NCBI RefSeq assembly: GCF_040659735.1
Contig: NZ_JBFANZ010000011.1
Span: 79,569 to 143,568, forward strand
DNA from: Micromonospora_I sp040659735
Lineage (GTDB): Bacteria; Actinomycetota; Actinomycetes; Mycobacteriales; Micromonosporaceae
Direction: 5' to 3'
Length of the DNA: 64,000 bases
In this document: positions 25,055 to 34,298 of the stretch, in pieces
Layout of the letters: the number at the start of each line of letters is the position of its first letter
Position numbering within the stretch: position 1 is the first letter of the stretch
Made by a program: the position numbers and the translations under genes
Notes under the pieces: generated by a model
Database searches by the model: none
Told to the model about the DNA's origin: nothing
The model's input: only the letters and a program-made list of their open reading frames with translations

Positions 25055-25630
25055 GTGCCCGTGGACGTTGCTGACGGCGAGCAGGTGGTCGCGTCGCTCG
25101 CTGGCTGGATCGGCGAGTTGACCTTTGTCGATCAGGATGCGGATGAGGTCACGGCGCTGCTCGTGGAGGCGGCGGTGGCGTGGGGGACGGGCCAGGGCTG
25201 GCGGGTGTACCGCAGGGCGCCCAGTGTGATGGCGCTGCCGCCACCGTACGAGCATCGCCGTTCGTGTGTGGACGTGGCATGTGCGCGGCCGGCGGGAGCG
25301 CCGATCGTGATCGAGGTTGACCATGCTGATCGTCGGCGGTCCGTCGACAAGCTGGTGGCGGAGGCCGAGGCGGGCCGGATCGCGATCTGGGTGCGCTGGG
25401 GGAGCGGCAGGTTCGAACCTCCGCCGTTGCCGGTCAGGATGGTGACCTGCAGGGTCACCTCGCGCCGGGGTCTTGGCGGGGGGCGGCTCCATTCGCTGCT
25501 GCCGGCGAACGACCGGCCGGCCCCGATGCACACGGTCGTCGATGTCAGCCCCGACGGGCAAGGGGATCTGTTCGGCGGCTCGTCGCACCGACCTGGCGAC
25601 TCGCGCGGTGATGGACCGGAACAGGGGTGA
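25055..25630 (+). CDS. Hypothetical protein, possible PD-(D/E)xK-like fold
   Basis: 191 residues (GTG 25055; a GTG at 25061 is equally possible). N-terminal helical part (VVASLAGWIGEL...VTALLVEAAVAWGTGQGWRVYRRAP), then a beta-rich core SCVDVACAR...PIVIEVDHADRRRS, VDKLVAEAEAGRIAIWVRWG, and a disordered C-terminus. The pattern VDV-(n)-IVIEVD followed by a helix resembles the nuclease-like fold seen in DUF559/Vsr relatives, but the usual catalytic Lys is absent (EVD), so any nuclease call is weak. No partner genes. Confidence 0.55.
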   Translation: MPVDVADGEQVVASLAGWIGELTFVDQDADEVTALLVEAAVAWGTGQGWRVYRRAPSVMALPPPYEHRRSCVDVACARPAGAPIVIEVDHADRRRSVDKLVAEAEAGRIAIWVRWGSGRFEPPPLPVRMVTCRVTSRRGLGGGRLHSLLPANDRPAPMHTVVDVSPDGQGDLFGGSSHRPGDSRGDGPEQG

Positions 25631-26312
25631 GAGATCATAACGCCCGGTGTGTCCGAATAGCGGCCTTCAATCACGATATTGTCGTGCCATCGGCTTGCTG
25701 TCCCCGCGGCAGGAAACGGAACCCTGTGCCGCGCTGATCTCCGGCGGCAGTTCTGGCTCTGGTAGCGGGTGCACGTCCGCTGTCCCGCGGTGATGTAACA
25801 CTTCCGCCTTTTCCGGCGCTTTATCAGTTAGGGGCCGCGTCACGTCCGCCGGTGAGTCGCCAGCGGTGCGTGACCGGGCGGTGCGCGTATGCGTCCGTCT
25901 GATGCCATCGGGGCAGCTCCCGATCGTCGAGAGGAGCAGCGTGGGCCAGACTGGTCGCCCGAACGGACCGATGTGGCGGAGGTTCCGCACCGGCGTGGAT
26001 CGCAACGCCTCGAACGGGTTATGCCCGGTTATGAACCGCATCGACCGTATTCACTCGGCCCGTTGGGCTCGCCTTGACGTTCAGGAGACGCTCGACGCGC
26101 TGTGGTCGCTGGCCGAGCGGGAGTCAGCGCACCAGGGTCACTGCAACTGTGCAGATCGCACCGATGACGCAGTCGACGGGCGAACCGGGGCATGAGACAG
26201 GCACGATGACACGGTCCGTCATGCGCGTCGCCCTCTCTGCTGCCGCTGCGCTGTGATCCGACGCCGAAACCCCCGGTGGCCTGCTGGTACGAAAAGTCGG
26301 CACACTGGGCGG
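25631..26312 (+). other. Gene-poor interval before the Ser/Thr kinase
   Basis: Several short open frames overlap here (for example 26032-26195, reading MNRIDRIHSARWARLDVQETLDALWSLAERE), but none has the strong third-position GC of neighbouring genes or a recognised family. A real small protein at 26032-26195 cannot be excluded. Confidence 0.35.
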
Positions 26313-27818
26313 ATGCCACAGCTCAGTCCGGGTCTTCGCCTGCACAACCGATTCACCCTCGTGGAACGCGTGGGCGTCGGCGGCATGTCGCAGGTGTGGC
26401 GAGCCATGGACGAAGTGCTCGGCCGCCCGGTCGCGGTCAAGGTGCTGGACTCGGCGCTGGCTGACGACCCGGCGCTGAAACAGGCCACGTGGCGGGAGGC
26501 CCGGGCCGCGGCACGGCTGGCCCATCCGCATGTCATCCAGGTGTACGACTACGGTGAGGCCGCGCTGCCCGGCGGGGCGTCGGTGCCGTACCTGGTGATG
26601 GAATTGGTCGAGGGGGAGAGCCTGGCGGCTCGGCTCCGGTCGGGGCCACTGCCGTGGGCGGAGGCGGTGCGGCTCGGTGCGCAGGTGGCGGCGGCGCTCG
26701 CCGCGGCGCACCGGCTGGGCGTGGTGCACCGTGACGTCAAGCCGGGGAACGTGATGCTGACGCCGGCGGGCGCGAAGGTGCTGGACTTCGGCATCGCCGC
26801 TCTGGTGGGCAGCCGGTCCGACGATGGCGGGTTGCTGGTCGGTACGCCGGCCTACGCGGCCCCTGAACAGCTGCGTTCGGCCCTGCCGCAGCCGGCCAGC
26901 GACGTGTATGGCCTCGGTGTGCTGCTGTATGAGGCCCTGACGGCGCGCCGGCCGATCCCCGTGAACAGCTGGGCCGACGCCGCCCGGGCCCACCGCGGCG
27001 GCCATGCGGTGCCAGCCCCGCAGGTGCTCGGCCTGCCGCCAGCGGTCACGCGACTCGTGATGGCGGCTCTTGCTGCCGATCCGGGTGACCGACCGAGTGC
27101 CGAAGAGATGGCGATCGGCCTCGCGGCCGCGGCCGGTTTACCCGATCCGACCGCCGCGCTGCACGATCGCACCGCCGCGTTGCCGATGCTGGCACCCGCG
27201 CCCGGTCGCGACCATACTGCCGGGCTCGGTCCGGCGCGACCACCGTTTCCGCCCACCATGATCCAACCGCGCGGGGCGACGTCGATCGACGGCCGGGAGG
27301 CCCCAGCAGGAGCGCGCCCACGCCGGCGGCTGGTGGTGGCACTGGTCGGCGCGGTGGCCGCGGCCGGGCTGATCCTGGCCATCGTTGCGGCGGCGCTCCC
27401 CGCCGACAAACCGGCCGGTGCACCTCAAGCCGCGCCTCCGTCCGCCGCTCCGTCCACCACGACGTCCGCGCCACCTGTCCCGACGAACGTCCCGTCTTCG
27501 ACCACCCCGACGTCGCCCGACGCGATCCTCGCCGAGTTGAAACGCGTCATCGCCGGCGTCGCCGGGTCCGGTGACATGACCGACGACGCGGCGTCGGAGC
27601 TTGGCGACAAGATCGACGCACTGCGCGACCCCGGCGATCGGGGCAGGGGCAAGGGCAAGCAGCGCAAGCAGGTCGAGGAGCTGGACAAGAGGATCGCCGA
27701 CCTGCAGAACAAGGTGGATGAGCTGCACGCCGACGGGGACGTTGACGACGAGACCGCGAACCGCCTGACCACCCTGCTCCGATCGCTGTCCGGAGCGCGG
27801 GTCGACAACGCCGGCTGA
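26313..27818 (+). CDS. Membrane Ser/Thr protein kinase (PknB-like) with extracytoplasmic coiled coil
   Basis: 501 residues. Hanks-type kinase domain at about 10-270: glycine loop GVGGMSQV, VAVKVL, HRDVKPGN, DFG, GTPAYAAPEQL and the SDVYGLGVLLYE helix. A Pro-rich juxtamembrane linker leads to one span at about 345-368 (LVVALVGAVAAAGLILAIVAAAL), then a Ser/Thr/Pro-rich stretch and a charged coiled-coil end (KQVEELDKRIADLQNKVDELHAD) outside the cell. There are no PASTA repeats, so its sensor differs from PknB. Start ATG 26313. Substrates unknown; the TQ-containing tail of the channel-like protein at 39277 is a speculative candidate. Confidence 0.93.
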   Translation: MPQLSPGLRLHNRFTLVERVGVGGMSQVWRAMDEVLGRPVAVKVLDSALADDPALKQATWREARAAARLAHPHVIQVYDYGEAALPGGASVPYLVMELVEGESLAARLRSGPLPWAEAVRLGAQVAAALAAAHRLGVVHRDVKPGNVMLTPAGAKVLDFGIAALVGSRSDDGGLLVGTPAYAAPEQLRSALPQPASDVYGLGVLLYEALTARRPIPVNSWADAARAHRGGHAVPAPQVLGLPPAVTRLVMAALAADPGDRPSAEEMAIGLAAAAGLPDPTAALHDRTAALPMLAPAPGRDHTAGLGPARPPFPPTMIQPRGATSIDGREAPAGARPRRRLVVALVGAVAAAGLILAIVAAALPADKPAGAPQAAPPSAAPSTTTSAPPVPTNVPSSTTPTSPDAILAELKRVIAGVAGSGDMTDDAASELGDKIDALRDPGDRGRGKGKQRKQVEELDKRIADLQNKVDELHADGDVDDETANRLTTLLRSLSGARVDNAG

Positions 27819-27857
27819 CGCTTCCTCAGCGTGGGTCGGGTGCGGCGCCGACAAAGG

Positions 27858-27894
27858 CAGGGTCGCCCGACGGTGGTGCCGCCGGGCGACCCTG
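27858..27894. terminator. Bidirectional hairpin terminator (kinase / subtilase)
   Basis: Perfect 12-bp inverted repeat CAGGGTCGCCCG / CGGGCGACCCTG with a 13-nt loop, between the convergent kinase and subtilase genes. Confidence 0.85.
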
Positions 27895-27917
27895 TGTTGG
27901 TCAGGAGCGGGTGACGC

Positions 27918-29393
27918 CTACTTCACGACGTTGTAGGCGTTGATCTCGCCAGCACCGTAGAAGCCGTTGCGGTTTCCACCGGTGCACGTGGCCTCGTAAC
28001 CCTCGAGCGCCGGCACCGGGTTGTAGACGCCGGACGGGCACGGCAGCTCCTCGGCGGTGCGCTCCAGATATGAGGCGAGCGCGGCCGGCTGCAGGTTCGG
28101 GTGAGCGGAGAGGGCGAGCGCCGCGACACCGGCCGCGTGCGGGCCGGCCATCGAGGTGCCCTGCTTGTAGCCCCAGCTGTTGGTCCGCGTCGCCGTGTTG
28201 AAGGTGGTCGACAGGATGCCGTCCGACAGCGTCGACGTCGCGCCCCCGGTACGGAAGCGCGTGTCCCCGCCCGGTGCGGCGACGTCCACGACGCCCTGCC
28301 CGTACGAGGAGTAGTAGCTCTTCAGCCGCGTCGGACCGACGGCGGACACAGTCACCACACCGGGCGCTTCCGCCGGCAGATCGACGCACGCCCCGGTGAT
28401 GGTGCGGTCCTCGACCGGGTAGCTGCCGTCGTTCGGGCTCTCGCTGTCCACGAACTTGTGCTGCAGATCGACGTTGGAGTTACCGGCGGACGCGACGTTC
28501 AGGACGCCCTTGTTCTGCGAGTACCGGATCGCCCGTTGGACGGCCTGCCACACGGGGCGCTGGCGGGCGTCGTTGCGGCAGTTGAACTCCCACGGGTCGA
28601 TGAAGTAGCTGTTGTTGGTGATCTGCATGCCGTGCTCGGCGGCCCAGAGGAAGCCACACACCGCGGCCTCCGGGTAGATGAACCCGTCGTCGTTGACGAC
28701 CTTCACGGACGCGACCTTCACGCCGGGTGCCACACCGGCGACGCCGACACCGTTGATCGCGGCGGCGATCGTGCCCGCGACGTGCGTGCCGTGGTCGGAG
28801 GTCGTCGGGTTCCAGGCGGCCTCCGCCGTGTCGCTCACGCCGCCGATGCATGACGCGCTCTTGTCCTTCGCGATCTGCGTCGCCAGGTCGGGATGGGTGC
28901 TGGAGATTCCGCTGTCGAGCACGCCCACGACAACCTTGGGGTTTCCGACCGTCACGGCGTGCGCCTCGGGCAGGTCGATCTGCGGCATGTCCCACTGCCG
29001 GCTCCAGAGCGGCTCCCCGGTCGGGTCGCCGGACGCCTGGCCTGTAGCGGACGTCACCTCCAGGCTGTCGCTCGTTTCAACAGCGGTGCCGAGGCCCGCG
29101 GTCGAAGCCACGGCCTCCACGCCGGCGCCCGCGGCGGCGGCCGCGAAATCGGGGTTGGCCGAACGCGCCACGAGGACACCGATCTGCGGGTAGTCCGCGA
29201 CAACCCTCCCATTGGCCGCGGCGACCCGGGTCGCGGCCTTGGCGGTGGAGCCTCCCTGCGGCGCGAGAACGAGGAACGTTGTCTCGGAACCGGTGGCCAT
29301 TGCCGCAGGGTTTCCTGCGACGGTCACCACGATCCCGGCGGCGAGCGCCACGGCGGACGCCGCCGCCAGCGTCTTGCGACGACTGAATCTCAC
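27918..29393 (-). CDS. Secreted subtilisin-like serine protease (S8)
   Basis: 491 residues from the GTG at 29393 (GGGAGT just upstream); the longer open frame begins in non-coding-looking sequence. Signal MRFSRRKTLAAASAVALAAGIVVTVAG, a propeptide-like region (TFLVLAPQGG...) and the S8 catalytic domain from about residue 135: Asp in GVLDSGISSTHPDL, His in DHGTHVAGT, oxyanion Asn in ASAGNSNVDL and Ser in GTSMAGPHAAG. The C-terminus includes a Cys-containing tail (CPSGVYNPVPALEGYEATCTGG). Exported, single-gene unit. A nutritional or maturation protease (inference). Confidence 0.94.
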   Translation of the reverse strand: MRFSRRKTLAAASAVALAAGIVVTVAGNPAAMATGSETTFLVLAPQGGSTAKAATRVAAANGRVVADYPQIGVLVARSANPDFAAAAAGAGVEAVASTAGLGTAVETSDSLEVTSATGQASGDPTGEPLWSRQWDMPQIDLPEAHAVTVGNPKVVVGVLDSGISSTHPDLATQIAKDKSASCIGGVSDTAEAAWNPTTSDHGTHVAGTIAAAINGVGVAGVAPGVKVASVKVVNDDGFIYPEAAVCGFLWAAEHGMQITNNSYFIDPWEFNCRNDARQRPVWQAVQRAIRYSQNKGVLNVASAGNSNVDLQHKFVDSESPNDGSYPVEDRTITGACVDLPAEAPGVVTVSAVGPTRLKSYYSSYGQGVVDVAAPGGDTRFRTGGATSTLSDGILSTTFNTATRTNSWGYKQGTSMAGPHAAGVAALALSAHPNLQPAALASYLERTAEELPCPSGVYNPVPALEGYEATCTGGNRNGFYGAGEINAYNVVK

Positions 29394-30750
29394 GAATAAC
29401 TCCCATCGGATGGCGGGCTGTTCTGCCCGGGGCGGGAGGCTGTCCCCTGTCACCCCTGGCGGGGATCGCACAGGAACAGGCCCCACACCGAGAGCGCCAC
29501 CTGGTGCGATGGCGTTACGTTGCCGTCACGTACGGGTGAGCCCGATGAACGCGAACGACGGCCGGCGGTTGCCGTCGAGGGTGACGAAGTCGGAGTCGCC
29601 GTAACAGGCGCCGCCATAGTCGCGACTTTCCCTCATCACCAGGCGGATCCACGTCGCCTGTCCACCCATTGGTGAACGGCCTCGACATACATCGTGCCGC
29701 GCCCTGGATCTGTGGTGTTTCGAGGCCGAAAAGGAAAGGATGGCCGGTGTCGGTTCTCGACAGGCAGCGTGACGCGGGCCGGCACGGGCGCGGGATCATC
29801 GAAAGTACCGGGCTTGGTCGAGGAGTAGGATGAGATCCCCGAATATGGGTCTTTCCACGTGCGGCTGTTCACCCTGAGTCTTGTCTCTCTTCGGCGTCAG
29901 CGCGTCCGCTTTCGTTACACCGACGCGCGCCGACGGGGTGCCGATATATGTCACTGTTCTGACGTGGCGCTTGTGTTGATCTCGTCGTGCCCACCGCTTA
30001 GCGTGATGCGGGTCGGAGGCGGGGCTGATCCCCATTCGTGAGGGCGCACTGCCGTCACGTGAAGATGCACCCACGTGAAGCCGTCGGCATCCGGCGCGAG
30101 ATTCGCCGGAACGGTCTGGCCACGGATATGCCGAGCCGGCGTTCGATCGACAATGAACACGCAATGCCCGTTCAGGGTGGGGCGGGTAGTCAGGGCAGTC
30201 GCGAGGGGAACGATGGTGGTCGGGCGGAGACGGAATTCAGGTTCGAGACGGCGGCGGGTCAGATTGCTGCTCTTCTGCGGTACGGGTAGCCGGGTCATGG
30301 CGCGGGCGGGGTTGACGGGGGACACCCGAAAACTCGAGCACTACATCCTGTGACCACCCGTACGCGGAAGTGGTTGCCGGGGCGCTCGGTGCGGTCGCCG
30401 CGCAGTTCAGGCACGTAGCGGCCGTCATGGCGGAGGTGATCCGACGGCCGGCCGGGCTGTCGCTAGCATTGCGCAGCGCAGCGGCGCGTTCCCGACCTGT
30501 CGGATTGGTGGTCGGAGGCTCGCTGAGCGCGGGCGGGATTGCCTCGCCGCGTGGATCCGGCGGTCCGGGAGGACGATGACGTGGCAGCAGGGGCGTTCCG
30601 CCTGCTCGGTGAACGGGCGACGGCGCACGGCGGTGAAGCTGGAGATCTCTCCTCCAGCAGCCCTCGCGTACACGACCGTCGCCGCGACCGTCGACCTGGT
30701 CCCGCCTTGCCGTGGAGAGCAGGCAACCCGAGTGGCGGGTGGCGCTGATC
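29394..30750. other. 1.36-kb gene-poor, possibly degenerate interval
   Basis: No reading frame shows the strong codon bias of the flanking genes. On the minus strand, 29528-29637 reads YGGACYGDSDFVTLDGNRRP...IGLTRT, which faintly recalls the CxGDSGGP end of trypsin-like proteases and may be a remnant. A 124-residue minus-strand frame (29951-30325) and several plus-strand frames look random. Local base composition is less GC-rich than the surroundings. Confidence 0.4.
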
Positions 30751-31362
30751 ATGAGCGCTGAGCTGTCCGAAACCGTGCGCGCGGCGCAGGCCGGCGACGA
30801 GGAGGCGTTCCGCCTGCTCTACCGCACCGTGCAACCGGGGTTGTTGCGATACCTCACCGCACTGGTCGACGCGGACGCCGAGGACGTCGCGTCGGAGACG
30901 TGGCTGCAGATCGCGCGCGACCTGCCCTCGTTCAACGGCGGTACGGGGTTCCGGGCGTGGGCGGCGGCGATCGCCCGCAACCGCGCGCTCGACCATCTTC
31001 GCTACCGGCGCCGTCGTCCGAGTCTTTCCGTGCCTGTCGACGAGTTGGCCCACCTCGCCGGTGATGAGGACACCGCCGGGCGTGCGGACGAGGGGATCGG
31101 CACCGACAGCGCGATCGCGCTGATCGCCGCGCTTCCCCGGACCGAGGCCGAGGCAGTGCTGTTGCGCGCGGTGGTCGGCCTCGACGCGGAGAGCGCCGGG
31201 CGGGTCCTGGGCAAACGCCCCGGCGCGGTCCGGACCGCCGCGCACCGGGGACTCCGGCGCCTGGCCCGGATGTTGGAGCAGCGCGAGCCGTCTCTGACGC
31301 CGGGGAGTGAACAGGACGTCCTCGCACCACCACCACTCACCGACCGGCGGTCGAAGGGGTGA
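30751..31362 (+). CDS. RNA polymerase ECF-type sigma factor
   Basis: 203 residues from the ATG at 30751 (a GTG at 30712 would add 13 residues of poor character). Sigma region 2 at about 12-85 (AGDEEAFRLLYRTVQPGLLRYLTALVDADAEDVASETWLQIARDLPSFNG, FRAWAAAIARNRALDHLRYRRRR) and region 4 at about 125-180 (ALPRTEAEAVLLRAVVGLDAESAGRVLGKRPGAVRTAAHRGLRRLARML). The stop overlaps the start of the membrane protein that follows, the layout of a sigma/anti-sigma pair. Confidence 0.92.
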   Translation: MSAELSETVRAAQAGDEEAFRLLYRTVQPGLLRYLTALVDADAEDVASETWLQIARDLPSFNGGTGFRAWAAAIARNRALDHLRYRRRRPSLSVPVDELAHLAGDEDTAGRADEGIGTDSAIALIAALPRTEAEAVLLRAVVGLDAESAGRVLGKRPGAVRTAAHRGLRRLARMLEQREPSLTPGSEQDVLAPPPLTDRRSKG

Positions 31363-32114
31363 CCAGCGGAGGAGTTCGAGGCATGTTGGACAGGACGCTG
31401 AGGGGCATGGGGATGAGAATCAGGCGACGCGGTCGACCAGACCGTGGCACAGCCGAACGCCTGCTTCATCCCACAACCGGGAGGGTCGCGGGCGGCGATG
31501 ACGCGCTGGCGACGCTGCTCTCGGCCGCGGCCGCGCCATCACGCCCTGGCGAGCTCGCTGGCGAGGAGGCGGCTCTCGCGGCCTTCCGCGCTGCCCGCGA
31601 CGTTGTGCCACCGCCGTCCGTGACGAGGGAGCGCCGCAGGCGGCGGCTCACCGTCGGCGCGGGCGTCTGGGCCGCGGCCATCGCCGCCACGGCCACCGCC
31701 GGCGTGGCGGTGGCGGCCGGCACGCAACTCCGGGACGAACAGCCCCGTCCGCAACCCTCCACCGCCACGCCGACCCAGCCGTCCGCGACGCCGTCACCGG
31801 CGCCCGCCGTACCCTCCGCATCCGCTTCCGGCGCGCAGCTTCCGGATCGCCGGACCCCCGAGCCGGCGCAGACCGGCCTCTGTCGCGCCTACCTCGCGAA
31901 GAAGGGCGTCGAACGCGGGAAGTCGCTGGACACCCCCGCCTTCCGCGGCCTGATCGAGGCGGCCGGTGGGCGCGACCGCGTCACGGCCTACTGCGAGCAG
32001 GCGGTCGCTGCGAAGCCCGAACCTGGCAAGGAGCGGCACAGGCCGGAGCACGCCAACACCGCCCCGCCGGGTCGCGACCCGTCGAAGACGCCGGGCGGCG
32101 GCCCGAAGAAATAG
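31359..32114 (+). CDS. Membrane partner of the sigma factor (anti-sigma-like)
   Basis: 251 residues starting at a GTG overlapping the sigma stop (GTGA). A cytoplasmic N-terminus with a helix region DDALATLLSAAAAPSRPGELAGEEAALAAFRAAR and one membrane span (LTVGAGVWAAAIAATATAGVAVAAG) precede a Pro/Ser/Thr linker and a small extracytoplasmic domain with two cysteines (LCRAYLAKKGVERGK...AYCEQAV). There is no zinc-type HxxxCxxC motif, so it would be a non-ZAS anti-sigma or simply a sigma-linked membrane protein. Similar pairs are frequent in Micromonosporaceae (from memory). Confidence 0.78.
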   Translation: MTSGGVRGMLDRTLRGMGMRIRRRGRPDRGTAERLLHPTTGRVAGGDDALATLLSAAAAPSRPGELAGEEAALAAFRAARDVVPPPSVTRERRRRRLTVGAGVWAAAIAATATAGVAVAAGTQLRDEQPRPQPSTATPTQPSATPSPAPAVPSASASGAQLPDRRTPEPAQTGLCRAYLAKKGVERGKSLDTPAFRGLIEAAGGRDRVTAYCEQAVAAKPEPGKERHRPEHANTAPPGRDPSKTPGGGPKK

Positions 32115-32168
32115 CGACGGTACGAGGAATTCGCGCCCGGTCCGTCGGGAGGACGGCCGGCGGCCGTA

Positions 32169-34295
32169 TCAACGCGACGACCTGATCCGCGTATCGACGG
32201 GTACGGCGGCTTCACCGGTACGCACCATCCGGTGCCAGCGCAGTCTGTTGCCGACGAGCGCGGTGACCACCGACTGCACGACGACCAGGTACATGACCTG
32301 GCGGTAGAGGACCTGCTGGAACGGCAGGCTCCACAGCGGACCCATCCGTTCGCGGTCGAGATGAAGAGCGTACGCGGCCGTCAGTGCCTGGAGCATGAGC
32401 AGGCCGAGCCAGGCCAGCGCCAGCTGCGACCAGGGTAGGAAGAACAGGCCGTAGAGCGCGAAGACATCGACGGCCGGCGCGGTGAGCGGCAGCGCTACCT
32501 GAAACACCGCGAGGTACGGCAGACCGCGCCGGCCCAGCTTTCCGGCCGACCCGCTCTCGGCGAGCGCACGCCGGTGCTTCCACATCGCCTGCATCGTCCC
32601 GTAGCACCAGCGGTAGCGCTGACGCCACAGTTGCCGCAGCGACGACGGCGCTTCGGTCCACGCGATGGCCCGCTCCTCGTAGACCACCTGCCAACCGGCC
32701 CGCAGCACGGCCATGGTCAGATCGGTGTCCTCGGCGAGGGTGTCCGTCGGAACCCCGGCGACGTCGACGAGCACCTCGCGGCGGAACGCTCCGATCGCTC
32801 CAGGGATCGTGGGCATGCAACCCAGCACGTCGTACATGCGGCGGTCGAGGTTGAAGCCGATGACGTACTCGAGGTGCTGCCACCGGCCGAGGAGCCGCTG
32901 CCGGTTCGCCACCTTCGTGTTGCCGGAGATCGCGCCGACCGCCGGGTCGGCGAACCCCTGGACCAGGCGGTAGACCGTGTCCGGCTGGAAGACCGTGTCC
33001 CCGTCGACCAGAACGAGCAGGCCCGCGCGGGCGTACCGGATGCCGGTGTTGAGTGCGGCCGGTTTCCCCGCGTTGGCCTGCCGGATGACGCGCACCCCCG
33101 GTAGGCCCAGTCCCTCCACGATCTCGGCCGTGCCGTCGTCGGAGCCGTCGTCGACAACGATGACTTCCAGCCGCGGGTAGTCGCTGGTGATCAGCGAGCG
33201 CACGGTCGCCGCGATGTTCGCGGCCTCGTTGTACGCGGGCACGATCACCGAGACCGGTTCGAGGATCTCGGGCTGCCGTCGCCGCCGGCGGCGGACCTCC
33301 CGCAGATGGATCCGGGCGCAGACCAGTTGCACGGCGAGACGGATGAGACCCAGGACGAGAGCCACGGCGAGCAGCGCGGCCATTGCGTCGGCCAGCCAGC
33401 CGGCACCGATCTGGGCGTACCGCAGTCCGGCGCCGCGCAACTCCGCCGCCCCGCTCGCCGGTATGTCTGAGCGCGCCGCGCCCAACCCCTCCGACACCGT
33501 CGTGAACCGGTAGCCCTGCTTCATGAGTACGGGCAGCAGTTGGTCGAGGGCCGCGACCGTCTGCGATCGATCGCCCCCGCCGTCGTGCATCAGCACGGTT
33601 GCTCCGTCGCCCCGGCGCGGCGGGCTGGCGGCGGACACGATGGCCTCCACCCCGGGGCGACGCCAGTCCACCGTGTCGAGGTCGGTGAGCACGGCGATGT
33701 GCCCGGTGCCGGCCGCGTCGTGCAGCGCCGTCAGGTCGGCGGCGGTGAGCGCCCCCGGGGTGGACGAGAACGGTGGCCGGAACAACCTCTCCTGCCGGCC
33801 GGTCGCCCCCACGATCGCGTTGCGGGTCAACGCGAGTTCCACGTCGCGCGCCCAGCCCGGCAGTACGGCGACATCTGCGTGGGTGAACGTGTGGGAGCCG
33901 ATCTCGTGGCCCTCGGCGAGCATCCGCCGAACAAGCTCCGGATGCTCGTTCACGCGCGACCCCACGACGAAGAAGGTGGCGTGCGCGCCGTGCCGACGCA
34001 GCACGTCGAGGACCCGGGGCGTCCATCGCGGGTCAGGGCCGTCGTCGAACGTCAGCGCGATCGCGCCGGCCGGCATCGACCTGCTGACCCGTGACGCGCC
34101 GTCGAAGCGGAGTACTGACCCGCCCGTGGTCACATCCGCCGACGCCGGCGGAAGGTCTGTTGCCGAACGACCGGAGCCCCCGGTCACGCCGGAGGCGTAG
34201 CCGTTGAAGGACAGCGCCGCCAACAACACCACGAGGCCGAGAAGGAGGAGCAGCCAGTGGGCCCGGGGATCCCGGCGTGCGACGTGAAGTCCCAA
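32169..34295 (-). CDS. Fused NodB polysaccharide deacetylase / GT2 glycosyltransferase
   Basis: 708 residues, two enzymes in one membrane protein. TM at about 14-32, then an extracytoplasmic NodB domain at about 70-265 with TFDDGPDP, SHTFTHAD and RPPFSSTPG motifs; TM at about 290-315; then a cytoplasmic GT2 processive synthase at about 340-570 with VSVIVPAYNE, VDDGSDDGT, LVDGDTVF, EDTDLT and QRYRWCYG (QxxRW), followed by several C-terminal spans. It would polymerise and export a beta-linked N-acetylhexosamine polymer (PNAG/chitin-like) and deacetylate it outside, combining PgaC- and PgaB-type roles. The polymer identity is inference. Downstream partner of the 34299 gene (3-bp gap), so a two-gene operon. 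Confidence 0.93.
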   Translation of the reverse strand: MGLHVARRDPRAHWLLLLLGLVVLLAALSFNGYASGVTGGSGRSATDLPPASADVTTGGSVLRFDGASRVSRSMPAGAIALTFDDGPDPRWTPRVLDVLRRHGAHATFFVVGSRVNEHPELVRRMLAEGHEIGSHTFTHADVAVLPGWARDVELALTRNAIVGATGRQERLFRPPFSSTPGALTAADLTALHDAAGTGHIAVLTDLDTVDWRRPGVEAIVSAASPPRRGDGATVLMHDGGGDRSQTVAALDQLLPVLMKQGYRFTTVSEGLGAARSDIPASGAAELRGAGLRYAQIGAGWLADAMAALLAVALVLGLIRLAVQLVCARIHLREVRRRRRRQPEILEPVSVIVPAYNEAANIAATVRSLITSDYPRLEVIVVDDGSDDGTAEIVEGLGLPGVRVIRQANAGKPAALNTGIRYARAGLLVLVDGDTVFQPDTVYRLVQGFADPAVGAISGNTKVANRQRLLGRWQHLEYVIGFNLDRRMYDVLGCMPTIPGAIGAFRREVLVDVAGVPTDTLAEDTDLTMAVLRAGWQVVYEERAIAWTEAPSSLRQLWRQRYRWCYGTMQAMWKHRRALAESGSAGKLGRRGLPYLAVFQVALPLTAPAVDVFALYGLFFLPWSQLALAWLGLLMLQALTAAYALHLDRERMGPLWSLPFQQVLYRQVMYLVVVQSVVTALVGNRLRWHRMVRTGEAAVPVDTRIRSSR

Positions 34296-34298
34296 CGC

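Noticed and set aside
25400..25430. tRNA-like T-loop AGGTTCGAACCT
   Set aside because: A chance palindrome inside a coding sequence; no surrounding cloverleaf.
25866..26195. Small plus-strand frame upstream of the kinase
   Set aside because: Weak codon bias and no ribosome site; mentioned only as a possibility within the intergenic entry.
29951..30325. 124-codon minus-strand frame (MSPVNPARAMTRLPVPQK...)
   Set aside because: Reads smoothly, but third-position GC is well below that of real genes here, and no family or ribosome site supports it.
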